From: Gimibacter soli
Lineage (GTDB): Bacteria; Pseudomonadota; Alphaproteobacteria; Sphingomonadales; Kordiimonadaceae
Direction: 5' to 3'
NCBI RefSeq assembly: GCF_028463845.1
Contig: NZ_CP116805.1
Coordinates: 992,001 to 1,056,000 of the forward strand
Length of the DNA: 64,000 nucleotides
The translations under genes and the position numbers were made by a program. Positions 7,012 through 15,474 of this stretch are shown here, piece after piece. Position 1 is the first letter of the stretch. The number at the start of each line of letters is the position of its first letter. Below the pieces are notes generated by a model. That model ran no database searches. It saw nothing but the letters and a program-made list of their open reading frames with translations, and was not told the origin of the DNA.

Positions 7012-7394
7012 TGGCGCGGCAGATTTCCGGCGAAGTGAGCCTGAAGGTCGGGCGGCAGGTAAGGCGCTTGCGGCTTGAGATCGGCGGTATTCTGGACCTT
7101 GAAGATCATTTCGATATGGGTTTGGTGCCGCTCTTGACCACCCGTCTGCCGGAGTGCCGCCTTGGTGATCTGGCGGCGCTCCTTGTTGCCATGACGGGCG
7201 GCGCGCCAGCGGATGAAGGCGCCCGCCGGACGGCAGCAGCTGACATCCATGAAGCGGGTATTGCGACAGCCGCAAAAGCCATTGCACGATGTCTCGAGCT
7301 TACTTTTTCGGGAAGCGAATGCTCGCCAGTGGTTGAGGAGAGCGTCGGAAAAAAGCCGGTACGGGGCCGGAGAGCACCATCACACCCGACATGA
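7011..7394 (+). CDS. Tail assembly chaperone, GTA gp10-like (Phage_TAC_11 type), G product
   Basis: The 127-residue protein starts at the ATG at 7011, coupled (TGATG) to the tail tube remnant. The N-terminal part (SGEVSLKVGRQVRRLRLEIGG...LEDHF) matches the gp10 / TAC_11 chaperone family, which coats the tape measure during tail assembly. Near its 3' end (7349-7355) lies the slippery heptamer A_AAA_AAG in the correct register. After it the zero frame has only 12 more codons before the TGA at 7392-7394. A -1 shift at the heptamer would give a 194-residue G-T product ending at 7594. Confidence 0.75.
   Translation: MARQISGEVSLKVGRQVRRLRLEIGGILDLEDHFDMGLVPLLTTRLPECRLGDLAALLVAMTGGAPADEGARRTAAADIHEAGIATAAKAIARCLELTFSGSECSPVVEESVGKKPVRGRRAPSHPT
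7349..7355 (+). promoter_or_regulatory. Programmed -1 ribosomal frameshift site (A_AAA_AAG)
   Basis: The zero-frame codons are GGA AAA AAG, giving the optimal bacterial slippery heptamer A_AAA_AAG as in E. coli dnaX. An SD-like AGGAG (7336-7340) lies 8 bases upstream, the arrangement that stimulates shifting in dnaX. A short GC-rich CCGG-N7-CCGG hairpin can form just downstream. After a -1 slip the reading frame runs straight, without a stop, into the 67-residue chaperone domain at 7391-7594. Tail chaperone G/GT frameshifting is well established in siphophages; its use here is inferred. Confidence 0.7.
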
Positions 7395-7594
7395 TGCTGG
7401 CTATGGGCTATCTTGGCTGGTCCCCTGATGTGTTCTTCTCTGCGACACTGCCCGAGCTTCTATACGCCATTGCCGGTTGGCAAAGAGCGCGGGGAATAGG
7501 GCTGGGTGCAGGATGTCAGATCCGCGCGCAGCCATCCCCTTTGACGCAAGCGGAGCTAGCGGCCCTGATCGCTGGCGCGGGTTCCGGGGTTTAG
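7391..7594 (+). CDS. Tail assembly chaperone T domain, gp10.1-like (Phage_TAC_6 type)
   Basis: The frame encodes MGYLGWSPDVFFSATLPELL and then an Ala-rich helix with QAELAALI. This is the pattern of the short GTA gp10.1 / TAC_6 proteins, where W, P and the F-W-x-A-T-P-E-L-like core are conserved. The ATG at 7391 overlaps the stop of the preceding gene (ATGA) but has no convincing SD near it. The frame is open back to the slippery heptamer at 7349, so the domain is probably made as the C-terminal extension of the chaperone by -1 frameshifting. Independent initiation at 7391 remains possible. Confidence 0.7.
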   Translation: MMLAMGYLGWSPDVFFSATLPELLYAIAGWQRARGIGLGAGCQIRAQPSPLTQAELAALIAGAGSGV

Positions 7595-7597
7595 AGG

Positions 7598-7966
7598 CTA
7601 TTCGTCGCGATTGGCACGCAGGCCGGAGGCACTTGTGCGGGTGGGCGCGCCAAGGATGGGCTCGCGGCGGCCGGGCTGGGGTTGCGCCGTTGCTTCTTCA
7701 GCAAAGGCTGCGGGTTGATTGCGCGGCGCTTCAGGCCGTTGTGGCAGGGTGGCGCCGGGCTGTTGGTGGCGGCGTCCTTCGAGGGCTTCACGCAAGGCTG
7801 CGATCTCATCGACGAGGGCCGTCATTTCTGACGAAACTTTTTCAAGGTGTTTCTTCAGGCCGAAGATGGCGAACGGAGCGAATGCCCAGAAGACAGCCGC
7901 CATGATCAGAACAAAAACAGCGATCCCCATGCCGGTTTCGCCAATCAGATTTTCGAGAGTTGCCAC
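7598..7966 (-). CDS. Small single-pass membrane protein with coiled coil (phage cargo gene?)
   Basis: A 122-residue protein read against the phage operon. It starts at GTG (7966) with an AGGAG RBS 6-7 bases upstream. One hydrophobic helix (about residues 12-36, GIAVFVLIMAAVFWAFAPFA) is followed by a charged coiled-coil stretch (about 38-65) and a Pro/Gln/Arg-rich tail. The architecture resembles phage-shock PspB-like or spanin-like proteins, but no family is recognised. It is convergent with the chaperone gene and probably follows the lipoprotein gene at 8057-8674 in transcription. Confidence 0.55.
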   Translation of the reverse strand: MATLENLIGETGMGIAVFVLIMAAVFWAFAPFAIFGLKKHLEKVSSEMTALVDEIAALREALEGRRHQQPGATLPQRPEAPRNQPAAFAEEATAQPQPGRREPILGAPTRTSASGLRANRDE

Positions 7967-8056
7967 GTTGCGCTCCTGGCTGCGGCCCCTGGCCGCGCTA
8001 CTGTGCGGACCATAACGTCAGTAGGGCGGGAATTCAATGCCGGCAGGTCATGGCTT

Positions 8057-8674
8057 TTAGTTGGCAGGTGTGTTCCGATGCTGTGCAAGCAGCATCTGGA
8101 AGCTTTCGAAAAAGCCTGCAGGGATGTCGAAATTCTTTGTACCACTGCGCCCTGCGATCTGGATTGAGAGGCCCGTGCCGCCAAGGCGGGCAAGATCGTC
8201 TTCGGTGAGCTTCAGGGCCACATCCTCATTGACTGAGCATTGGATAAGATTCCGGCCACAGGCTTGAATCTCGGCTTCAGTACATTTGCCGCCGTCGCGA
8301 GCCGTGCATGAAACGGCATCTCGGCTGAGGACTTGTAGCGGCAGTTCAGCGCCGTTCACGTAGGCCCGATCAAAATAGTTCCAGTTGTCGCTCCAGAGGA
8401 TGAAATAGAGCTGCATATAGTCCCGCCGTGCCGCTGCATCGGTTTGGCCGCGATCAGCACGCAGAAAATATCGATCATAGTTGCCGAAGCCGTTCGAATA
8501 AATGATCGCACTTTTTAGATGCGTGGTTTGCTGATGTGCATCGAATTCCACGGAAGAATGCTTGAGGACGAGCGCAGGGTCCGTCGCCGCGCGCTCGGCA
8601 ACATACTCACCTCGTGCCATGCAGCCAGCCAGACAGCCCGCGACAAGGGCGGTGAGAAACAAGCGGAACGGCAT
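8057..8674 (-). CDS. Lipoprotein of unknown function inserted in the tail module
   Basis: A 205-residue protein with a lipoprotein signal peptide: MPFRLFLTALVAGCLAGC, lipobox LAGC, mature Cys at 18. The ATG at 8674 is preferred over the one at 8701 because a GGGGAGA RBS precedes it. The mature part has four further Cys (CTARDGGKCTEAEIQACGRNLIQC region), which could form disulfides in the periplasm. No family is recognised. Lying reversed between tail chaperone and tape measure, it looks like a moron expressed from the lysogen or domesticated element. Confidence 0.6.
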   Translation of the reverse strand: MPFRLFLTALVAGCLAGCMARGEYVAERAATDPALVLKHSSVEFDAHQQTTHLKSAIIYSNGFGNYDRYFLRADRGQTDAAARRDYMQLYFILWSDNWNYFDRAYVNGAELPLQVLSRDAVSCTARDGGKCTEAEIQACGRNLIQCSVNEDVALKLTEDDLARLGGTGLSIQIAGRSGTKNFDIPAGFFESFQMLLAQHRNTPAN

Positions 8675-8791
8675 CAGCGTCTCCCCTACAGCAATATGCA
8701 ATCCTGAATAGTGTTAGCGGTGGACTTCCCGCCATTCAAGAAAAAAGAACATAGAGCGAACACATGTCGCCATCAGAACGAGGACGAGATC

Positions 8792-9517
8792 ATGAATGAC
8801 AGCATCGAAATTGGTGCATTTGGGCAGACCATTGCCGAAATGCTGGAGAACGGCTTTGTGACCCGAGAGCTTGAGAAAGCAGCGCGTGTGCTGGCAGAGG
8901 CAAGTGCCGTTTTTTCGACCCTTGCCCGAAGTCTCAGTGGGGGCGCGTCATCGGCTATCGCGGAACATAAGGCGCGTGGCAGCAACCAGTCCGGCACCGG
9001 AACGCCGGATGACGCCGCACAGGAGCAGCCGAAAAAGGAAGCATCCACCCGGTCCACCGAGAAGGGGCTGCTTGAGATCAAACTGAACGTGCTGGAACTG
9101 ATTGATGACCTGCAGGCGGCATTCCGGAAGCTCGGTACGTCTGTTCTGGAAACACTGGTGCAACCGGTCAATCAGGCAATCTCGACGCTCGCGTCCAAGG
9201 CCTTCGACAGGCTTCTGCAGGCAATTCTTCCGGGCTTTTTTGGATTCGGCAAAGCCGGTGGCGGCCGGCTGCAGCCCGGCACACCGACGCTGGTTGGCGA
9301 GCGCGGGCCGGAACTTGTTGTGGCCCACCGTCCGGCAACCGTCATAAATGCCGCCGACACACGCGGGTCCATTGGACCGGGTGTGACTGTGCAACAGACG
9401 CTGAATTTCGACCTCGTACCGGCGCCGACGATTGGCGCGATGATCGAGAACGCCATGCCCGCCATTGTGGAGGCATCGAAAATGGCGGTGCTTTCCTCCC
9501 TGCGGCGCGGAGCGTGA
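8792..9517 (+). CDS. Short tail tape-measure-like protein (GTA gp11 type)
   Basis: A 241-residue protein starting at ATG 8792 (GAGGACGAG upstream); earlier starts add a basic stretch without support. It is helix-rich up to about residue 150. It then has the glycine-rich, conserved tail of short tape measure proteins, GRLQPGTPTLVGERGPELVV (about 163-182), followed by a short beta segment. The length is similar to GTA tape measures, which set a short tail. It restarts the plus-strand tail module after the reversed insertion. Confidence 0.75.
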   Translation: MNDSIEIGAFGQTIAEMLENGFVTRELEKAARVLAEASAVFSTLARSLSGGASSAIAEHKARGSNQSGTGTPDDAAQEQPKKEASTRSTEKGLLEIKLNVLELIDDLQAAFRKLGTSVLETLVQPVNQAISTLASKAFDRLLQAILPGFFGFGKAGGGRLQPGTPTLVGERGPELVVAHRPATVINAADTRGSIGPGVTVQQTLNFDLVPAPTIGAMIENAMPAIVEASKMAVLSSLRRGA

Positions 9518-9521
9518 GCCG

Positions 9522-10136
9522 ATGAGCATCATATATCCCCTCGTCATGCCCTCGTCACCGACGCCGAGCGCGGTGGAGCTTTATATCGACCGGAACCAGA
9601 CAAAGACAGAAAGCTACAGCCGCCTGCTGCAGGTACAGCGCGCCCCCGGTGATCGCTGGACGGGAAAACTGACGATGCCGCCGATGACCAAGGCGCAGGC
9701 GACCGATTGGCTCGGTTTTTTCGATGCGCTTGATGGCTTCGTCGGCACCTTCTGGATGCCGCATCCCGATTTCACTGTGGCGAGCGGTGGGGCGGGTGGC
9801 ATCGCCAGTGGCCGTGTGAAGGGGGCAGGACAGCTTGGCGCGAGGATTGTGACGGACGGCTGGGGAGCGAATGTTGCCGGGCTTTTACGCCGCGGCGACG
9901 TGATCCAGATCGGTAATCATCTGCACAGGGTGACGAAGGATGTGGGGAGCGATAGCGGTGGCAATGCCACGCTTGATATCGCGCCGGCCATCTACACGGC
10001 TCCTGCGGATAACAGCGCGGTTGTCACCGATGGTCCCAAAGGCCTGTTCCGATTGGCAGCGGGGTTTGTGGCACCGACGAGCGATCAGATGAACCTTTTC
10101 ACCTTCAGCTTCGCCGTGGAAGGAGCGCTGGAATGA
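9522..10136 (+). CDS. Phage tail protein (distal tail/tail-tip type)
   Basis: A 204-residue protein starting at ATG 9522, 4 bases after the tape measure stop. Its YSRLLQVQRAPGDRWTGKLT and MTKAQATDWLGFFDALDGFVGTFWM segments are typical of siphophage tail-tip proteins located directly after the tape measure. The rest is beta-rich. It overlaps the next gene by ATGA. It takes the place of GTA gp12 but is not of the DUF2460 type as far as can be seen, suggesting a module from another siphophage lineage. Confidence 0.65.
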   Translation: MSIIYPLVMPSSPTPSAVELYIDRNQTKTESYSRLLQVQRAPGDRWTGKLTMPPMTKAQATDWLGFFDALDGFVGTFWMPHPDFTVASGGAGGIASGRVKGAGQLGARIVTDGWGANVAGLLRRGDVIQIGNHLHRVTKDVGSDSGGNATLDIAPAIYTAPADNSAVVTDGPKGLFRLAAGFVAPTSDQMNLFTFSFAVEGALE

Positions 10137-10783
10137 CCGATCCGCGATTTGGCGTTGAAGGCACAGCCGCACTTGGCGGGCCGGAAGTGATGCTTATCCC
10201 CATCGTGTGGCTCGATATCGAAGGCGACCCGGTGCGCGCATGGGGTGGCATCGGGGACCTTCAGTGGAATAGCCAGACCTGGACCGGGATCAGCCAGATG
10301 GGCGATATCGGGCCGATCAAGACCGGGGTGAAGAATGCGATGCCGGGCCTGTCGCTCAGCCTGAACGGGCTGCCGGCGAACCTGCTGGCGGATGCCAGGT
10401 CGGCGGCCTATCGCGGGCGGCGCGGTTATGTGTGGCTCGGGCTTTTTGATCCTGAAACGCTCGCCATGCTCGACGGTGATGCGGCCCTGATGTTTGCGGG
10501 CGAAATCAGCGCCATGAACCTTTCAAGCGGGCCAAAGGAAGCGCGCATCACGGTCGAGATCGAAAGCCGGATGGCGCTGCTGAGCCGGCAGATGACCCGC
10601 TACCGGACGCAGGCCGATCAGGTGCGGCGTCATACGGGTGACCGCTTTTTCGAGTTCGTGCCGGCGGTCCTGAACAAGACCATCTATTGGGGGCTTGAGG
10701 CCTCGAAAGCCGCGACCGGTGGCGGGGCCAAGACCGCCGGCATCTACGGCGGCGGTTTCAATCCGGCTGTCAAACTTCGCTAG
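10133..10783 (+). CDS. Phage tail-tip protein of unknown subfamily
   Basis: A 216-residue, beta-rich protein coupled to the previous gene by ATGA. It contains a WNSQTWTGISQMGDIGPIKT region and a GRRGYVWLGLFDPETLAML stretch. Both are reminiscent of baseplate-hub-like proteins that lie between distal tail protein and the peptidase in GTA-like phages (position of gp13). No catalytic motif is visible. The C-terminal 20 residues are Gly-rich. The functional call rests mainly on position. Confidence 0.55.
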   Translation: MTDPRFGVEGTAALGGPEVMLIPIVWLDIEGDPVRAWGGIGDLQWNSQTWTGISQMGDIGPIKTGVKNAMPGLSLSLNGLPANLLADARSAAYRGRRGYVWLGLFDPETLAMLDGDAALMFAGEISAMNLSSGPKEARITVEIESRMALLSRQMTRYRTQADQVRRHTGDRFFEFVPAVLNKTIYWGLEASKAATGGGAKTAGIYGGGFNPAVKLR

Positions 10784-10792
10784 GGGCACTCC

Positions 10793-11218
10793 ATGCAACG
10801 TTATGCTGACTGGCCGGTGCGCTTGCGCGCCGCCATCAAGGCTGCCGAGGGGCAGCCTTTTCATTATGGGCGCCATGACTGCTGCACGGCGGCGGCGGGC
10901 GTCATCCTCGCCGTCACCGGCACTGATCTCATGAAAGGCTGGCGTGGCCGCTACCGGAGTGCAGCCGGGGCTGCGCGCGTGATGGGGGGCGCAAGCCTCC
11001 TTGAAACCGTCGCGCCAGTCTTTGGGGCGGCGGGTGCCGCGCCCATCCCGCCCGCGATGGCAACAGCCGGGGATCTGGTGCTGACCGACAAGGCGCAGCA
11101 TGACGCCTGCAGGGGCCAAGCCCTTGGCATCTGTATCGGCGCTGGTGCGCTCTTCCCCGGTGAGGCCGGCTGGATATCGCTGCCTGTCAGCGCCTGCATT
11201 GCCGCCTGGAGGGTTTGA
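10793..11218 (+). CDS. DUF6950-family phage protein (NlpC/P60-like)
   Basis: A 141-residue protein. The segment PFHYGRHDCCTAAAGVILAVTG (described as PFHYGRHDCC then TAAAG) and the following GWRGRYRSAAGAARVM match the DUF6950 family. That family occupies the place of the tail cell-wall peptidase gene, and the HDC motif resembles the Cys active site of NlpC/P60 enzymes. If active, it would locally cut peptidoglycan during DNA entry. It sits 9 bases after the preceding gene and 3 bases before the large tail protein gene. Confidence 0.7.
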   Translation: MQRYADWPVRLRAAIKAAEGQPFHYGRHDCCTAAAGVILAVTGTDLMKGWRGRYRSAAGAARVMGGASLLETVAPVFGAAGAAPIPPAMATAGDLVLTDKAQHDACRGQALGICIGAGALFPGEAGWISLPVSACIAAWRV

Positions 11219-11221
11219 GAG

Positions 11222-14200
11222 ATGGGAAAGATTGTAAAAACCGCGCTGTTCGTGGCGGCGGTCGCGATTGTGACGGTTGCGACAAATAATCCCTGGCTCG
11301 GGGTTGAGCTTGGCAAGGCATCGTTCCTTGGTCTCAGCGGTTATGCAGCGATTGCGGCATCGGGCGCCGTGCTGGGCGCAGGGCTTGGACTGCTGTCGAG
11401 CGTGCTGGCACCGAGTGCGCGCGACATGGGCCAACAGGCCGATGCCAAAACCCCGATCACCAACAGCGTCGATACCCGCAAGGCGATTTACGGTCGGGTG
11501 CGCGTGGGGGGTGCCGAAGTCTTTATCGAGGAATATGACACATCTGCCGGCAACGACATCCCGAACGACACGCTCGTTTTTGTGCGGGCGGTGGCGGATC
11601 ATCCCGTTCATGGCTTTGGTCAGTTCATGCTGGGGGATCAGGCTGTCAGCTTCAGTGCTGGTGCTGCGACCGGCGACCTTGCCGGGAACCTGTGGCTATA
11701 TACCCATGACGGTCGCCAGACGGTGGCGGAGCCTGCGCTGGTGGCGGCTAGCCAAGGCTGGACAGCCGCGCACAAGGAGCAGGGTATCGCCTATTATGCC
11801 GTCAAGGCACTCTATGATAACGCCAAATTCCCATACGGCGCGGGGGAGCTGCGCCGCTGTTCCATCGATGTGCTTGGCAAGCGGCTCTATGACCCGCGCA
11901 AGGACAGCAGTGTCGCGGGCGGATCGGGGGCCCACAGGCTGAACGATCCCGCCACATGGGAATATTCAACCAATCCGGCGCTGTGCATTCTCGATTTCCT
12001 CCTTGATCCCGACGACGCGCTCGGTAATGCCGTCCCTTCGGAGGAAATCGATATCCCGGCTGTCGTGGCAGCAGCATCGATCTGCGATACAAGCATCGGC
12101 GTGAAGGTAGGTGGCGCAATCCCTCGCTACAGCCTCAACGGCCTGATCGACAGCGCCCGGCCCAAGCTTGAAAACCTGCGTTTGATGCTGACGGCCATGA
12201 GCGGGCGTATGCAGTGGCTGGGCGGCAAACTGGTGATCCATGCGGGGAGCGCCGGCTATGCCACTGCCGTGACCTTCGGTGACGATGATATCATCGCCGC
12301 CACCTTTTCGGCGATGCTGCCGTCCGGCCAGCGCTACAACGAGGTGCGCGGCACCTTCATCGATCCGACAGCGGGGTTTGAGCCCGCCGAGTTTCCGGCT
12401 TTTGTGGATAGCGCCGCACAGGCCATGGAGGGCGAGGTTGTCCTTAACCTGCATTTGCCGCTTTGCCAGGATCACCGCGAAGCCCAACGCCACGCCAAGA
12501 TCGCGCTTGGGCAGGCCCGGCAAGCCGTGATGACGCTGGAGACAGGCGCCAAGGGCTTGCTTGTCAAGCCGATGGATGTGGTGATCGTGCACCATTCCGG
12601 GCTCGGGTTCGATGCCAGCAGCGAAGATTTCCGTGTGGTCGAACATGAAACAATGCCCCCTGCTGCGGGCAAGCCGCTCACTGTGCGGCTCGGGCTTATT
12701 GCCGAGGACGCAGCGATCTACAGCTGGAATGCCGCGACCGAGGAACTGGACAAGAATGCCAATCCCTCCCTTCGCAGCATCAGCGGCCGGGAAGTTTCGG
12801 CGGTGACCGGGCTTACGCTCAGCCCCGTTACCCTCACCAACACCGATGGCAGCGAAACGGCGGCGATCAATGTTGGCTGGAACGCGCCGGGGCCGGCGGT
12901 TGCCTCCACCCTTGTCGATGTTCGCAAAGTGGGTACGAGCGTTTGGCGGGCTGGCGGGTCGGCCCTGCGCGGCGACAATGACGTGCTTCTGGAAGTGCCC
13001 GAGAAAATGGCGCTCGAGGTGCGTGCCCGCCACGTACTGGGTAACGGGCTCATCGGCCCGGCGGCCAGTGGCACGGTCACTAGCCCCGATGTGGCAGGCA
13101 GCGGTACGGTCGTGTGGGAAGATATTGATGGCGACGGCAAGCCAGACGACTGGGCGGACGTGACAGCCGACAACCAGTTCTTCCCCGACCCCGATGCCCT
13201 GTGGGATTTCGGTGGCGTGAGCGGTGCGGACATCGACTGGACCGGCCACAATGCGACGCTCACGCTGGAAAGCCGGTATCTGAGTTTTGCGCGGATTGCG
13301 GACAATAATTCCTGCGGTATCGACAGCGACAGCGACCTGAAGATCAACGGCGGCACCTATCCACTGGTGCAGGTGCGTGTGCGGCGACCGGAAGGCTCGG
13401 CGGTTGCCAATGCCCGGCCACGGCTTCTGTGGAAGCGAACGGGCGACACCAATTTCAGCTATTCAGACCGTATCTATACGCTGACAACGCGACCGTTGGT
13501 GAGCCCCGATGGCTGGACGACCTATGTGTTCGACCTGTCATTCGATCCGGACTGGACCGGGCACACAATCCGCCAGTTGCGGTTCGAGCCTGATAGCAGC
13601 CCGAACGAGGACGCCTTCCTGATCGATTATATCGCTGTCGGGCGGGTGGGGCTTGGCAGTGCCGGTGACGCTGCTGCGGTTGGCAATCTGTTTGATCAAT
13701 ATTACACCGCCGCCTTCCCGCCTGTGGACAGCGAGGCCGAAAGCAATTTCGGTTCGATATCGCTCGCAGCCGAGGGACTGGCAGCTGGCGACACGATCAG
13801 CTTTGGCTGTGATGTGCTGACGGGTGGTGCGCGCAAGGGCGGCTGCTACATGGTTTTCCATGATAGCGGCGGCGATGCGGTCAAGGCTGTGTCTTCAGGT
13901 GTTGTGGATACGGGTGGCGCGTGGCGGACCGTCTCGCGTGGCGGTATCACCGTGCCGGCAAATGCGGTGTCGGCGTCCCTGCGTGTTCAGCGGCAGAACG
14001 GGGTGGAGCTGACCGGTACGGTTGCCGGACGGCGACCGTTCCTTTGCAAGGGCAGCGAGCCCCGCCCGCCGCTGCCGACCCGGTCGGATGTGGAAGAAGG
14101 CGCCACCCGCAACACGGGGTCGCTCGCTGACAAGGATCTAGCCACCTGGAACGAACTCGTCGCCGGGGCTGCCACCAGCGTGGTGATGATGCCGATCAAT

Positions 14201-14569
14201 TTTTCCGGCCCGATTTCGACCAGTTCACCGAAAGCTGTGATCCAGGCATTTCATCCGCTCGGGTCTTATGTCCGCTGGGCCTTCTCGGGCTATTTCCGCA
14301 CCAGCACGTCCAAGACCTGCACGGTGCAGATTTACCGCAAGGTGCCAAGCACGGGCGGCGATTTCCTCGAGGGCGCCGTCATTTTCGAAAAGACGGTGAC
14401 CTTCACCACAACGCCGACCTTCCATCTGTTCACGGGGATCGACAGCGCGGCGGGCGGCAATGCGACCGAACCGCAGTCGTCCTACGGTATCGTCATCACG
14501 CCCAGTTCGGGATCGACGACGCTGACGGCGGTGGACGGCTCCACTTTCCTTGAGGAGTACCGTCGATGA
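11222..14569 (+). CDS. Large tail-tip/host-specificity protein (J-like, 'megatron'-type)
   Basis: A 1115-residue protein, the largest of the prophage. Two hydrophobic N-terminal stretches (about 5-25 and 36-64) precede the family hallmark TNSVDTRKAIYGRVRVGG (about 79-96). The central hub-like region runs to about 520. It is followed by an FN3-like module, an acidic calcium-loop-like DIDGDGKPDDW (about 634-644), and two beta-sandwich modules that look like carbohydrate-binding jelly rolls (about 660-810 and 830-940). The tail tip would contact the cell surface, so polysaccharide binding is plausible. The stop overlaps the next gene by ATGA. The gene looks intact. Confidence 0.82.
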   Translation: MGKIVKTALFVAAVAIVTVATNNPWLGVELGKASFLGLSGYAAIAASGAVLGAGLGLLSSVLAPSARDMGQQADAKTPITNSVDTRKAIYGRVRVGGAEVFIEEYDTSAGNDIPNDTLVFVRAVADHPVHGFGQFMLGDQAVSFSAGAATGDLAGNLWLYTHDGRQTVAEPALVAASQGWTAAHKEQGIAYYAVKALYDNAKFPYGAGELRRCSIDVLGKRLYDPRKDSSVAGGSGAHRLNDPATWEYSTNPALCILDFLLDPDDALGNAVPSEEIDIPAVVAAASICDTSIGVKVGGAIPRYSLNGLIDSARPKLENLRLMLTAMSGRMQWLGGKLVIHAGSAGYATAVTFGDDDIIAATFSAMLPSGQRYNEVRGTFIDPTAGFEPAEFPAFVDSAAQAMEGEVVLNLHLPLCQDHREAQRHAKIALGQARQAVMTLETGAKGLLVKPMDVVIVHHSGLGFDASSEDFRVVEHETMPPAAGKPLTVRLGLIAEDAAIYSWNAATEELDKNANPSLRSISGREVSAVTGLTLSPVTLTNTDGSETAAINVGWNAPGPAVASTLVDVRKVGTSVWRAGGSALRGDNDVLLEVPEKMALEVRARHVLGNGLIGPAASGTVTSPDVAGSGTVVWEDIDGDGKPDDWADVTADNQFFPDPDALWDFGGVSGADIDWTGHNATLTLESRYLSFARIADNNSCGIDSDSDLKINGGTYPLVQVRVRRPEGSAVANARPRLLWKRTGDTNFSYSDRIYTLTTRPLVSPDGWTTYVFDLSFDPDWTGHTIRQLRFEPDSSPNEDAFLIDYIAVGRVGLGSAGDAAAVGNLFDQYYTAAFPPVDSEAESNFGSISLAAEGLAAGDTISFGCDVLTGGARKGGCYMVFHDSGGDAVKAVSSGVVDTGGAWRTVSRGGITVPANAVSASLRVQRQNGVELTGTVAGRRPFLCKGSEPRPPLPTRSDVEEGATRNTGSLADKDLATWNELVAGAATSVVMMPINFSGPISTSSPKAVIQAFHPLGSYVRWAFSGYFRTSTSKTCTVQIYRKVPSTGGDFLEGAVIFEKTVTFTTTPTFHLFTGIDSAAGGNATEPQSSYGIVITPSSGSTTLTAVDGSTFLEEYRR

Positions 14570-15168
14570 GCGAAGCGCAATTCCAGATCCAGTATGATCT
14601 GGCAACCGGGATTATCGCCCTGTGCCAACCCTGGCCATACCCTGCGCCGATGACGCCACCCGCCGGGGTTGGCATATTGCTGGCCGGGCGTTTCGTTGAC
14701 CCCTACCGGGAACGCGTTGACATCACCGCTGATCCGCCAGTGCCTGTGCTTGTGGTTGAAGACCCTGGCGCGCTTCTGGCCGCCGCGAAACGGGAGGCGC
14801 TTGACCGGATCGATGTGGAAGCAGGCGAGGCGAGGCGGCAGATCGGCAGCCCCGGCTATGCGATCGACGCGACCTATAAGGCGAAGGAAGAAGAAGCCCG
14901 CCGTTATGCTGCTGAAGTGGAGGCGAGCGGGAACCCCGACGCGCATCTGGCTGACTATCCCTATATCGCCGCAGGCGTTGGCATCGATGCGGCCACACCC
15001 GCCGGCGTGGCGACACTTTATCTGGCGATGGCAGCCGAATGGCATGGCTTCAATGCAGCGGTCGAGGCCGTCAGGATTGCTGCGAAACAGGCGGTGGCAA
15101 CTGCTTTAAGTCCCGCTGAGGTCAAGACACTCGTGAATGCCATCGTCTGGCCAGAATCCGCAATCTGA
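14566..15168 (+). CDS. Phage protein downstream of the J-like gene (possible tail accessory/assembly protein)
   Basis: A 200-residue protein coupled to the J-like gene (ATGA). The N-terminal ~60 residues are beta-rich and the C-terminal half is helical and charged (ALLAAAKREALDRIDVEAGE; KAKEEEARRYAAEVEA). This architecture is seen in tail fibre assembly or fibre-tip accessory proteins next to host-specificity genes. No specific family is recognised. Confidence 0.55.
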   Translation: MSEAQFQIQYDLATGIIALCQPWPYPAPMTPPAGVGILLAGRFVDPYRERVDITADPPVPVLVVEDPGALLAAAKREALDRIDVEAGEARRQIGSPGYAIDATYKAKEEEARRYAAEVEASGNPDAHLADYPYIAAGVGIDAATPAGVATLYLAMAAEWHGFNAAVEAVRIAAKQAVATALSPAEVKTLVNAIVWPESAI

Positions 15169-15179
15169 GGAAATGAAAA

Positions 15180-15473
15180 ATGGAACAATCCGGTCCCTTC
15201 GAAAATGCCGACGGGCTGGTGGTGCTGAGCCCCGAAAGCCTTGAGGCCATGCTGGAACGTGCCGCCACGCTGGGCGCCCGCCGCGCGCTTGAAGGGGTGG
15301 GCCTGCATGACGCCGACGCCGGCGAGGATGTGCGCGATCTGCGCAGTATGCTTTCCGACTGGCGACATGTGCGGGCGGGTTTCATGCGCCAGTTGGGGCG
15401 GGTGCTGTTCTGGGCCTTCATCGCGCTTGGCGCGGTGATGAGCGCCCACAGCGGCTGGTTCGGAGGCAAATGA
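15180..15473 (+). CDS. Small membrane protein, DUF6127-like
   Basis: A 97-residue protein with an N-terminal helical segment, LSPESLEAMLERAATLGARRALEGVGL, here in pieces of at most 20 residues: LSPESLEAMLERAATLGARR then ALEGVGL. An acidic linker (DAGEDVRDLRSMLSDW) and one C-terminal transmembrane helix (about 72-90) follow. This matches the small DUF6127 proteins found before the holin in alphaproteobacterial prophages. It may assist lysis. Confidence 0.65.
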   Translation: MEQSGPFENADGLVVLSPESLEAMLERAATLGARRALEGVGLHDADAGEDVRDLRSMLSDWRHVRAGFMRQLGRVLFWAFIALGAVMSAHSGWFGGK

Positions 15474-15474
15474 C

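Noticed and set aside
12279-13356. Alternative-frame ORFs inside the J-like tail gene
   Set aside because: They overlap the continuous 1115-codon gene and have no family features.
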